DNA of 64,000 bases from Elusimicrobiota bacterium (GTDB taxonomy: Bacteria; Elusimicrobiota; Elusimicrobia; UBA1565; UBA9628): positions 38,961 to 102,960 of the forward strand of contig JACRNU010000055.1 in the NCBI GenBank assembly GCA_016234805.1, given 5' to 3'. A model generated the notes under the pieces. It saw nothing but the letters and a program-made list of their open reading frames with translations, was not told the origin of the DNA and made no database searches. Positions 52,517-61,507 of the stretch are shown in pieces (positions within the stretch are counted from its first letter, which is position 1; each line of letters opens with the position of its first letter). The translations under genes and the position numbers were made by a program.

Positions 52517-54927
52517 ACGCGCTCGTCATCCTTGCTTGCCTGATCATAGGCGTTCCTTTCGCCGCCCTGGCCGCCTCCCCAAAAACGAAGAAGAAATCAG
52601 CCTCCCTTGACGGCTGGGATTCGCTCAAGATGGAGGGCGCCGCCATCCTGGGCGAGCTCAAGCTCCAGAGCGGCGATTACTCGGGCGCTCACGAGACCTT
52701 CGGCGAGTCGCTCGAGACCAGCGTGAACCTCCGCGACCCCTCGAGCCCGGTGATGGCCCTGGACCTCTACCGGAGCGCGCTCCTGGCAGCCAGCAAGGGC
52801 AGGGTGGAGGAGGCGCGCGGCCATCTCGAGATCCTCATCAACCGCTATCCCGACTCCGAGTTCTCCATCAAAGGGCGCCAGCTCATGGCCCTCATCGACC
52901 GCGGGGAGCGCATCAGGATCGAGGGAGAAGAGCCCCTGGACCTCGAACCCATGGCTGACCGGCCCAGTGCCAGGCTCTCCCGCATCCGCGAGAGCCTGCG
53001 GCAGGAACATTGGCGCGACGCCCTGTCCCAGACCAGGGACTTCCTGGCCGCGGACCCCGGCCACGAGCTCGCGGCAGAAGCCCGTCTCCTTGAGGGTCTG
53101 CTCTATCTCAAGGTCCAGCCTGCCAAGGCCGCGCCCATCCTGACCCGCGTGGCCAGGGGCGGCCCGCCCGGCCTGCGCAGCAGGGCCGACTACCTGCTGG
53201 GAGCGGCTGCCGTGTCCCTGCGCAACTGCTCCTGGATCTCCGAGGACCTCCAGGACCGGGCCGTGGCCGCGCCGGACCGCTGGCAGCAGGCCGGGGCGGC
53301 ATGGTCCGCGGCGTGCGACGACCTCAAGGGAGACTCGGACGCGGCCGCGGCCAAGTACCGGTCCGTGGCTGAAGCCTCCTTCGACACCCCGCTCAAGGCC
53401 TATGCCCTGGCCTCCCTGGGAGAGCGCCAGGCCCGGCAGGGGCAGTACGGACCGGCCCTCAAGACCATGGACCGTGCCGTGTCCGAGGCGGACCGCCACG
53501 ACCTCGACGACGCGGCCGCGGCCGCGGCCCTGTCCCGGGGCCACCTCCTCTACCGCCTGCGCCGATACCGCGAGGCTGCCGAAGCCTACGAAGCCTTTGC
53601 CGGCGCCTATCCCCGCGACCCCAACAGGACAGCGGCCCTTTACCACAGGGCGCTCGCCCTCAAGTGGGCAGGCGACCGCCGCGGAGCGGTGCAGGGGTTC
53701 GAGAGCCTCGTGGCGCGCTTCCCTGACACGGTCTACGCGCCGGACGCCCGCCTCCAGCTGGGACTCATCTACGATGAGACCGGCCAGTCCCAGCGTGCCG
53801 TGGAGAACTATCGCAAGATGTCCGACGGCGGGCTCCAGAACCGGCGGGAATCCCTCCTCCTCGAAGCCCAGCTCCACTACAACCGCAAGAAGTACGGCGC
53901 CGCCATCCCCCTCCATTGGAAGTTCCTGTCGGAGTTCCCCAACGACCCGCGCAAGTCCGAGGTGGCGACCCTCCTGCTCACCTCGTATTGGATGAGCGCC
54001 AAGGATGACCCCGGCTTCCTCAAGGCCGCGGAGATGTTCCCGGACCACCCCATCGTGGCGAACCTGCGCTGGAACCTGGCGGCCCAGGCCCACCGGCTGG
54101 GCGACTGCCGGAAAGCCGTGCCCCTCCTCCAGAGGTTCGAGGCCGAGTACCCCGATTCCCCGCGCATGGAAGAGGGCCTGATGCTCAAGGGCGAGTGCCT
54201 CCACGAGATGGGCGGGTACCGCCTGGCAGCCGACGCCTTCACCGAGCTGACGCGCCGCTATCCCAAGAGCAAGCGCCTGCGCGACGCCCTGTTCAAGAAA
54301 GGCCTTGCCCTGCACGAGGCGGGCGACTTCGAGGGGAGCGCCGCGGCCATGAAGGCCGTGGGCGGCACGGACTCACTCGCCGCGGACGCGGCCTACAACA
54401 CCGTGCTCTCGGACCTCAAGGCTAAGGACAAGGCCAAGGCCCTGGCCAGCCTCGAGCACTTCGTGAAGGCCTTCCCCCGCCACGCCAGGACAGGCTGGGC
54501 CTACTTCAAGGTCGGAGAGCTCAGGGAAGCGGCCGGCCGCCACGCAGCAGCGGCTCTGGCGTACGACCGAGCGCTATCGCGAGGAAGTGCCGCCTCCGAA
54601 GTCCGTTCGGACGCGGCCTCCCAGGCCACGGAGGACCGCGGCCAGGCCCTCTTCAACATGGGCCGCTGCTACGAGAAGCTGCGCAAGACGGCCCTGGCCA
54701 AGAAAGCCTATGAAGGCTTGCGCAAGGTCCGGCCCCTCGACGACTCCCACCGAGTGGCTGGCCTGGCCAGGCTCGGCCTCATCTACGAGCTCGAAGGCAA
54801 GCCCCAGAAAGCGGCCCAGGTCTACGCGGACATCCTCAAGAACGCGCCCCAGGGCCCCGTGCTCGAGCTCGCGCGCAAGCGCCTGCTGGCCCTGACCAAG
54901 GACGGCTCGCTCACCGACATCCGCTGA
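52513..54927 (+). CDS. Large exported TPR protein
   Basis: Signal peptide and many TPR-like units (e.g. YDETGQSQRAVENYRKM, RYPKSKRLRDALFKKGLALHEAGDFEGS). Confidence 0.8.
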   Translation: MNALVILACLIIGVPFAALAASPKTKKKSASLDGWDSLKMEGAAILGELKLQSGDYSGAHETFGESLETSVNLRDPSSPVMALDLYRSALLAASKGRVEEARGHLEILINRYPDSEFSIKGRQLMALIDRGERIRIEGEEPLDLEPMADRPSARLSRIRESLRQEHWRDALSQTRDFLAADPGHELAAEARLLEGLLYLKVQPAKAAPILTRVARGGPPGLRSRADYLLGAAAVSLRNCSWISEDLQDRAVAAPDRWQQAGAAWSAACDDLKGDSDAAAAKYRSVAEASFDTPLKAYALASLGERQARQGQYGPALKTMDRAVSEADRHDLDDAAAAAALSRGHLLYRLRRYREAAEAYEAFAGAYPRDPNRTAALYHRALALKWAGDRRGAVQGFESLVARFPDTVYAPDARLQLGLIYDETGQSQRAVENYRKMSDGGLQNRRESLLLEAQLHYNRKKYGAAIPLHWKFLSEFPNDPRKSEVATLLLTSYWMSAKDDPGFLKAAEMFPDHPIVANLRWNLAAQAHRLGDCRKAVPLLQRFEAEYPDSPRMEEGLMLKGECLHEMGGYRLAADAFTELTRRYPKSKRLRDALFKKGLALHEAGDFEGSAAAMKAVGGTDSLAADAAYNTVLSDLKAKDKAKALASLEHFVKAFPRHARTGWAYFKVGELREAAGRHAAAALAYDRALSRGSAASEVRSDAASQATEDRGQALFNMGRCYEKLRKTALAKKAYEGLRKVRPLDDSHRVAGLARLGLIYELEGKPQKAAQVYADILKNAPQGPVLELARKRLLALTKDGSLTDIR

Positions 54928-54958
54928 CCGGCGCCGGGGCGCGCCTTGGCCGGGCGCC

Positions 54959-55372
54959 CTAATCCAGCTTCGCGACCTTGACGGAAACCCGGGTCTCCGC
55001 CGTGTCCACGAGCACCTTCTCCACGCCCAAAGGGACCTTCACCGAGGTCTGGAGCTGGAAAGTCGACTTCCCCTTCTGTTGGCCCGTGAGCTCGACCTGC
55101 ATCTCCATGCGCGCTTCAGGCCGCCCAGGGACCAAGACCGGCAGGACGTTGCAGATCAGGTCCTGGGACTTCTTGTCGTTGCGCACCACGTAGTTGGCCT
55201 GACTCTCCTCCTCCACGGCCAAAGCTCCCTTCCAATCCGGCTTCATCTCCGGCTGCGCCGCGACAGCGGAAGAGGGCTTGCCATCGGCCTTGCCTCCCGC
55301 TTCAGCGGCGGAGCCCGCACCCGCGAACCCGAGGAACAACGCGAAGGCCAGGACCGTTCTCAGTGGGGACAT
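54959..55372 (-). CDS. Hypothetical secreted protein
   Basis: MSPLRTVLAFALFLGFAGAGSAAEA signal peptide, then beta-rich domain. Confidence 0.55.
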   Translation of the reverse strand: MSPLRTVLAFALFLGFAGAGSAAEAGGKADGKPSSAVAAQPEMKPDWKGALAVEEESQANYVVRNDKKSQDLICNVLPVLVPGRPEARMEMQVELTGQQKGKSTFQLQTSVKVPLGVEKVLVDTAETRVSVKVAKLD

Positions 55373-55418
55373 CGATACACCTCCGTTCCGGGATGACGAC
55401 ACGACCGGGGCCGCAGGT

Positions 55419-56585
55419 TCAACTGGCAGCCTCGAAAGCGAGGATGGCTCTGGTGACCCTGTCCACCAGATGGCGGAACCCGGTGAAGCCCAGGACGGGC
55501 CTCTCCAACACCGGATGTTCCAGGTAGTTCGGATAGCCCACGGGGACCGTGATGACGTTCCCCCGGGTCACGAGGTTCGGGGCGAACACGACGCATCGGA
55601 CCGCCCCGCGGGGCGCGTTGCGCAGGCCGAGCTCCGCGCAGAGCCCGGCCAGAGCCCCGTGCAGAGCCGGATCGTCGGTATAGACGAGGGCCCGTCGGCC
55701 CTTGATGAAGCGCTGGACATGGGCCTGAGTCTCGCCCAGAGCCGCGCGGGTCTCGCGCTCCACGAACGCGCGTGCTTGGGCACCTGCCCCCAGGGAGAAA
55801 CCGAGCCTCAGCATGAAATCCTCCGTGGCCTTGAGGCCCAGGGGCAGATCCGCCTCGACCAAACGGGCCCGCAGCCGCTTGGCAAGGACCCGCCCCGCTT
55901 CCCGGGCATACGGCAGGGACACGATGACTGAAGCCCGGGAAACGGCCCTGAGCTCGGATTCCCTGACGCCGGAGAGCCACACGCAGGAAACGCTCCAGCC
56001 CAAGGCTTCGAACATGCGGCGAAGCTCCCTGATGCCGCCGCGGTGGTCCGGCTCGTCGCGGTCGAAGAGGTAGCCCACGATCGCCGCTGTCCGGGGCTCG
56101 GGCTTGGCCCGGGGCAGTCCGATGCCCCGGCCGAGGGCTTCGCAGAAGCGGGAGTAGCCGTCAAGCCAAGAGCCTCCCAGCGAGGCCGACGGGATGAAGC
56201 GCACCGGCTTTCCGTGCCGGCCCGAGAACCTGGCGGCGATGTCCTTGAGCGGGAAGCTGACGAGCTCGTGGAAGTCGAACGAGGTCGCGTACACGGACTC
56301 GGCCTCGGGCCAGGAGCAGACCTCCTCGAAGAGACGCTCCACGGAGCCGACGCGGTCCCTTGCCAGGCCCGCGACCTCCTCGGTCGCCACGGACCCGGCG
56401 GTATGCAGGATGCGGGGCCTGCCGAGCGGCCGCAGGACCTCGGATTTCAGATTATGGCAGTGCTGCATCTCCGCCTTGGTGGACACGCAGTAGGGCCCGT
56501 CCACGATGAGGAACGCCCCGGGCACCGCGTCCACCGCGACATAGGCGCCGTTGAGGAAGGGGAGCTTGGAGAGCGCCTTCATCAT
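55419..56585 (-). CDS. Nitrogenase component-1-like protein (NifK/NifN/BchB superfamily-like)
   Basis: IVDGPYCVSTKAEMQHCHN; VEADLPLGLKATEDFMLRLG; NVITVPVGYPNYLEHPVLERPVLGFTGFRHLVDRV; ATGA overlap with upstream partner. Confidence 0.65.
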   Translation of the reverse strand: MMKALSKLPFLNGAYVAVDAVPGAFLIVDGPYCVSTKAEMQHCHNLKSEVLRPLGRPRILHTAGSVATEEVAGLARDRVGSVERLFEEVCSWPEAESVYATSFDFHELVSFPLKDIAARFSGRHGKPVRFIPSASLGGSWLDGYSRFCEALGRGIGLPRAKPEPRTAAIVGYLFDRDEPDHRGGIRELRRMFEALGWSVSCVWLSGVRESELRAVSRASVIVSLPYAREAGRVLAKRLRARLVEADLPLGLKATEDFMLRLGFSLGAGAQARAFVERETRAALGETQAHVQRFIKGRRALVYTDDPALHGALAGLCAELGLRNAPRGAVRCVVFAPNLVTRGNVITVPVGYPNYLEHPVLERPVLGFTGFRHLVDRVTRAILAFEAAS

Positions 56586-58339
56586 GCCGCCAGGAATCTC
56601 CTGTGGCGAGGAAAAGGCCTGGTCCGGCATCGGCGCAGGAGCCTGCGGCCTGAGGCCAGGAACCCCTCCACCCCCACTTCGAAGGCTTCTTCGCAGAAAC
56701 CCGCCACTCCCCTGGCCGCCAGGCGCGGGTCATGGTTGAAATGGGTGAAGGCCAGGTCCACCCCGCCTGCCAGGAGCCGGTCGAGCTCGGCACTGGTGCT
56801 GAAGCGCAGGAACTCCACGCTCCCAGAGCCGGCGTCCCCAGGGGCCGTTGCGGTCCCGCCCCCTCCAGCCCCCCACCACTGGGCCTTCCCGTCCGGGTCG
56901 AGGACAAGGCACCTGACCCGGAAGCCCATCTCGGAGAGCACAGCGGCCACGGAGAACCCCATGGGCTGTCCTCGCTGGACCATGGCCGACAGGTCCGCCT
57001 GGTCGCCGATGAGGGCCACGGTCCGCTCTCGGCACTCCCTCCGGAGCGCGGCCAGGGCGCGGCTGTGGGGAGCCGCGGCGCAGGCGGCCAGCGAAGGGTC
57101 TCGGCCCAGGACCGAGCAGACCCGGCCCAGCCACTCCACCGTGCCCCGTATGCCGTAGGGCGGATGGAACCGCACCACCTTGAGCCCGTTCCGGATGAAG
57201 TGGGCGTCCGAGATCTTCTCCCAGCCCACCGGGCTCACCCAGACCAGGGCGCCGGCCTTCCTGCCGCCCCGCATCTTCCGGCTGTCGAGGTCCGGGAACA
57301 TGGAGCCCGCGACCTTGAGGCCCACGGTCCCGAGGAGGCGGGTCATCTCGCGGTGTGCCGCGTCATCGGGGGCCCCTGCGAGGATCACGGTCCCGGGGCC
57401 GCGCTTCTTCGCGAACCTGATGCCGGCCACGATCCCGGAGAGCACGTCGTTGAAGGAGACGCCTGGGTCACGGGTCTTGGAGGTCCAGACGACCTTCACG
57501 CCGAACTCCCGCTCCAGCCGCTTCATGACGGGCCGAGGATCGTCGCCCACGAGTTCCGGCAGGCAGGTGGTCATCAGGTGGATGATGGCGGGCCGGTCGC
57601 GCGCCGCGGCCTCCCTCAGCTTGGAAGCCAGGACCGCGAGCGTCCGTCCCTCCACGACCTCTCTCTCCCCGAGGTCGGTGTCGTAGTAGCTGGAATTCCG
57701 GCGTGGAGACGGCCGGCGCTCGTCCGCGAACAAGCGCAGGGAGGCCACCGACTCCTGCGGGCCGTTGAACCGGCACTACGGAGAGCAGTGCGAGACCACC
57801 GTGACCCTGGAGCCGAGCACCACCTCCTCCTCCAGGGCGGGCTGGCGCGGATAGAAGAATTTCCACCAATCAAGCCCGTGGTCGGTCCTCCGGAAGAAGC
57901 GGTCGAGCCGTCCCGGAGACCGCGACCCATGAGGGTCGGTATAGAACAGACCGTCGGCCTTGAGCCTGCGGAGCAGCAGGTCGAAGGGCACGGCCCCGAA
58001 GATGGAGAACAGGGCCCGGGGCTCGGTGTCGGAAGCAGGGCCAACCCCCTCATCCCCGAACGGACGCCTCAGCCCCATGACCCGGTTCGAGAAGAGCATC
58101 GCGCGTGGGTCATCCCCGGGCCGGACGAGCGCGTAGCCCAGCCTCCTGAAGCCGCGGCTCAGGGTGAACTCGATGACCGCTTCGCTGAAATCCAGGGAGT
58201 CCACGGACCAGGCAGGCAAGGCCCGCTGCACCAGGCTCGTGAAGAAGTCCAGCCCCGCCTTTCCCGGCTTGTACCGGACCGGACGCTGTTCCTGACCCGG
58301 GCCAGGCCCTCCCATCGTGTTCCGCGCATGCTTGGTCAT
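56582..58339 (-). pseudogene. Nitrogenase component-1-like protein with N-terminal extension, split by in-frame TAG at 57776-57778
   Basis: ORFs 57776-58375 and 56582-57748 share one frame: ...VTVVSHCSP*CRFNGPQESVASLRLF...; downstream HLMTTCLPELVGDD matches nitrogenase TTC..E.(I/V)GDD motif. Confidence 0.65.
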
Positions 58340-58491
58340 GGGCCTACATGGTACCAAACATCCTCGGGCCGTCAAAGACAGCCGCGGGCATAGTCCGTTC
58401 GACCCATGACCTCAGGGGCCGAAATGCGGGCCGGCTTTGGGCCCTCCGACGCACGGAAGATCTCGTCCCCATTGATAGAATCTCCTTTAAG

Positions 58492-58743
58492 ATGCCCGGA
58501 ACCTCCGCTGCCGGACGCTGTTTCTTCGCGTTCCTTATCCCAGCCGGGCTATTCCCTCTTTCAGCCAACAGCGCCGCCATCAGCCAGCCTGCTGTCCGAC
58601 GGACTCCGACTGCTGTCCCGGTTTTCACCGCCTTTTGGAACGGGGGGCCCAAGACCATCGCGGGGCAGGGCTTCACCGGCTCTTCGCGCCTGGACCTTTC
58701 CCCAGGAGTGGTCCTGCCGATCCCTCCCTTGCCGGACTCCTAG
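58492..58743 (+). CDS. Small secreted hypothetical protein
   Basis: MPGTSAAGRCFFAFLIPAGLFPLSANSA signal-like; directly precedes rimO. Confidence 0.3.
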   Translation: MPGTSAAGRCFFAFLIPAGLFPLSANSAAISQPAVRRTPTAVPVFTAFWNGGPKTIAGQGFTGSSRLDLSPGVVLPIPPLPDS

Positions 58744-58745
58744 GG

Positions 58746-60152
58746 ATGGACCGCCCCAGCATGGACCGCTCCAAGCCGCCGGTCGTCTCCCTGGTCAGCC
58801 TCGGCTGCTCCAAGAACCAGGTGGATTCCGAGCGCATCGTCGGCGCCATGGTCACGGAGGGGTTCCTCCTGGCCGAGGATCCCGCGGACGCTGACATCGC
58901 CTTGGTCAATACCTGCGCGTTCCTCGAATCCGCGCGCAAGGAGACCCGCGACATGCTCTCCGAACTCCAGGCCTTGAAGAAGCGCTCGGGCCTGCGGGCC
59001 GTGGTCGCCCTGGGCTGCTACCCTTCCAAGACCGCCTCCGTTCCAGGCGCGGACGCGGTCGTCCCTTTCAGCGCCTACCGCGACCTGCCCAACCTGTGCC
59101 GCCGCCTCCTGCGCCTGCCCCCTCCGGCGAGCAGAAAACGGCCTGCGCCTCCGGGGACGGCGGTCCTTTGCCGCCAGCCTCCGGCCAAGCCCCTTTCGGA
59201 GTCCGCCGATGTGCTCGGCTGCGGCCCGCGCCTGCGCTTCGGCTTGAAGGCCGTCGCCTACCTCAAGATATCCGAGGGCTGCTCCAACTCCTGCGCCTAC
59301 TGCGCCATCCCCTCCATCCGCGGCAGTTTGAGGAGCCGGCCCATGAAGGACGTCCTCCGCGAGGCCCAAGACCTCGTGACCGATGGAGCGTCCGAACTCG
59401 TGCTCGTGGCCCAGGACACGGCCGCCTATGGCCGGGATCGCGCTGGAAGCGGCCGGCCAAGCCTCGATGGTCTCATGACCGGCCTGCTCGGCATCCGCGG
59501 CTTCCGGTGGCTGAGGCTCATGTACGCGCACCCGGCCCACCTGACCGACGATATCATCGAGCTCCTTTCCGAGAAGCGCGTGGCGCGCTATCTCGACCTG
59601 CCCATCCAGCACGCGGACGACGGGGTGCTCGCGGCCATGAACCGCCCGTACGGAAGCGCGCACCTGAGAGGACTCATCGCCAAGCTCCGCAGGAAGGTCC
59701 CGGGAATCGCCTTGCGCACCACCTGCCTCGTGGGATTCCCCGGAGAGACCACAAAGGCCTTCCGCAACCTCATGGATTTCGCGCGGGAATCATGCTTCGA
59801 CCACCTCGGCGCTTTCGCCTACTCCCGCGAGCCCGGCACTGCCGCGGCCCGCCTTTCCGGCCAGGTGGATGAGAAGACCAAGGCGGAGCGCCTGGACCGG
59901 CTCATGTCCCTCCAGAAGACCTGCTCCCGAAAGGCCGGCACAGCCCGCGTAGGACAGACCCTCGAGGTCCTCGTGGAAAAGGTCGGCCCGGAGAGCGTGG
60001 AAGGCAGGTCTCAGTTCCAGGCCCCTGAGGTGGACGGCAAGACCATCGTTTCGGGCTCTCAAGCCGGGCTCAAGCGCCTCAAGCCAGGAGCGTTCTGCAA
60101 GGCGAAGGTCACGGCTGCCAAGGATTACGACCTGGCAGCGGAAATGATCTAG
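58746..60152 (+). CDS. rimO: Ribosomal protein S12 methylthiotransferase (RimO-like)
   Basis: VSLGCSKNQVDSERI, ISEGCSNSCAYCAIPSIRGSLRSRP, TTCLVGFPGETTKAF, C-terminal TRAM-like domain. Confidence 0.9.
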   Translation: MDRPSMDRSKPPVVSLVSLGCSKNQVDSERIVGAMVTEGFLLAEDPADADIALVNTCAFLESARKETRDMLSELQALKKRSGLRAVVALGCYPSKTASVPGADAVVPFSAYRDLPNLCRRLLRLPPPASRKRPAPPGTAVLCRQPPAKPLSESADVLGCGPRLRFGLKAVAYLKISEGCSNSCAYCAIPSIRGSLRSRPMKDVLREAQDLVTDGASELVLVAQDTAAYGRDRAGSGRPSLDGLMTGLLGIRGFRWLRLMYAHPAHLTDDIIELLSEKRVARYLDLPIQHADDGVLAAMNRPYGSAHLRGLIAKLRRKVPGIALRTTCLVGFPGETTKAFRNLMDFARESCFDHLGAFAYSREPGTAAARLSGQVDEKTKAERLDRLMSLQKTCSRKAGTARVGQTLEVLVEKVGPESVEGRSQFQAPEVDGKTIVSGSQAGLKRLKPGAFCKAKVTAAKDYDLAAEMI

Positions 60153-60153
60153 C

Positions 60154-61488
60154 CTACAGCAGTTCCGACGCCAGCGCAGCCAGCCCCGACCGCTCGATCT
60201 TGTCGAACTTCACCGTGCCCGCGACCTTCTGGTCCTTGAAGCGCTCCACCAGGTTCGACAGGCCGTTGGAGGCCGCGTCGAGGTACGGGTTGTCGATCTG
60301 ATAGGGATCTCCGGTCAGCACGACCTTGGTCCCCTCGCCCGCGCGGGAGATGATGGTCTTGACCTCGTGCGGGGTCAGGTTCTGGGCGTCGTCGATGATG
60401 ATGTACATGCGCGGCAGGCTGCGGCCGCGCAGGAAGGAGACGGCCTCGACCTCGATCTTATCGGAGTCGAAGATGTCGCTCGCGTCCGAGAGGACCTCCT
60501 CCTGCGTCACCTGGCCGGAGGAGTCGCACAGGAACTCGATGTTGTCCTTGACCGCGCCCATCCAGGTAGCGAGCTTCTCCTCCTTGGTCCCGGGCAGGAA
60601 CCCGATGTCCCGCCCCACGGGCACCACGGGCCGCGAGATGAGCAGCCTCCGGTAGAGCCTGGATTCGAAGACATGCTCCAAGCCCGCCGCCAGGGCGAGC
60701 AGGGTCTTGCCCGAGCCCGGCACGCCGATCAAGGTCACGAGGCTGATGTCCTTGTCCATGAGCAGATCCATGGCGAAGCGCTGCTGGACGTTCAAGGGCT
60801 TGACCCCCCAGGGCTTGTGCTGGGCCTGCAGGGGCACGAGTCCGAATCCCGCCTTGAACTTGGCCAGGGCGCTCGCCGAGGGGTTCTCCGCGGACTTGAG
60901 GATGAGGAACTCGTTGGCCCTGAGGTCCTCGACCCCCTTCAACTCCGCGAGCTTGTGCTCCTTGAAGAGCTTGTCGACCTCGGCCTGGCTGACCGTGGCC
61001 TCTCTCCAGCCCTTGTAGAGGCCCTGGATGGGGGCCTTCTCGCGCTCGTAGTCCTCGGTCTCGATGCCCAGGATCTCGGCCTTGATCCTGAGGTTCATGT
61101 CCTTGGAGATGAAGACCACGTTCTCGCCCTTCTCCTTGAGGAAGAGCGCGGTGGCGAGGATCTCGTTGTCCTTCTTGATCGAGGTCCCCTCGAACTGCGA
61201 CGGAAGCTTCTCGGCCCTGCGGTACTCAATGACGAGGACCCCGCCGTGCTCCAGGGGCACCCCTTCGGACAGCTTGCCCTTGGAGCGCAGGCGGTCGAGC
61301 TGGCGCGCGGCCTGGCGCACCGAATAGCCGCGGTCGTCGTTCAAGCGCTTGAAGTTGTCGAGCTCCTCGATGACCGCCAGGGGCAGGACGACTTTCGAGC
61401 GCTCAAAGCGCGTGAGGCACCCCGGGTCGTGGATGAGGACGTTGGTGTCCAGGACGAAGGTCTTGGCAAGGCGCTGGGCTGGGTTCAT
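60154..61488 (-). CDS. PIN-PhoH fusion ATPase/ribonuclease
   Basis: KTFVLDTNVLIHDP PIN domain; IGVPGSGKTLLALAAGLEH and YIIIDDAQNLTPHEVKTIISRAGEGTKVVLTGDPYQID PhoH. Confidence 0.93.
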   Translation of the reverse strand: MNPAQRLAKTFVLDTNVLIHDPGCLTRFERSKVVLPLAVIEELDNFKRLNDDRGYSVRQAARQLDRLRSKGKLSEGVPLEHGGVLVIEYRRAEKLPSQFEGTSIKKDNEILATALFLKEKGENVVFISKDMNLRIKAEILGIETEDYEREKAPIQGLYKGWREATVSQAEVDKLFKEHKLAELKGVEDLRANEFLILKSAENPSASALAKFKAGFGLVPLQAQHKPWGVKPLNVQQRFAMDLLMDKDISLVTLIGVPGSGKTLLALAAGLEHVFESRLYRRLLISRPVVPVGRDIGFLPGTKEEKLATWMGAVKDNIEFLCDSSGQVTQEEVLSDASDIFDSDKIEVEAVSFLRGRSLPRMYIIIDDAQNLTPHEVKTIISRAGEGTKVVLTGDPYQIDNPYLDAASNGLSNLVERFKDQKVAGTVKFDKIERSGLAALASELL

Positions 61489-61507
61489 GGTCGAAGGGAA
61501 TATAACA

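Noticed and set aside
52597-54315. 572-aa minus-strand ORF opposite the TPR protein
   Set aside because: Shadow ORF; Gly/Ala/Val-rich low-complexity translation
56732-58393. 553-aa plus-strand ORF opposite the nitrogenase-like gene
   Set aside because: Low-complexity shadow; considered because the minus gene has an in-frame TAG, but motifs are on the minus strand
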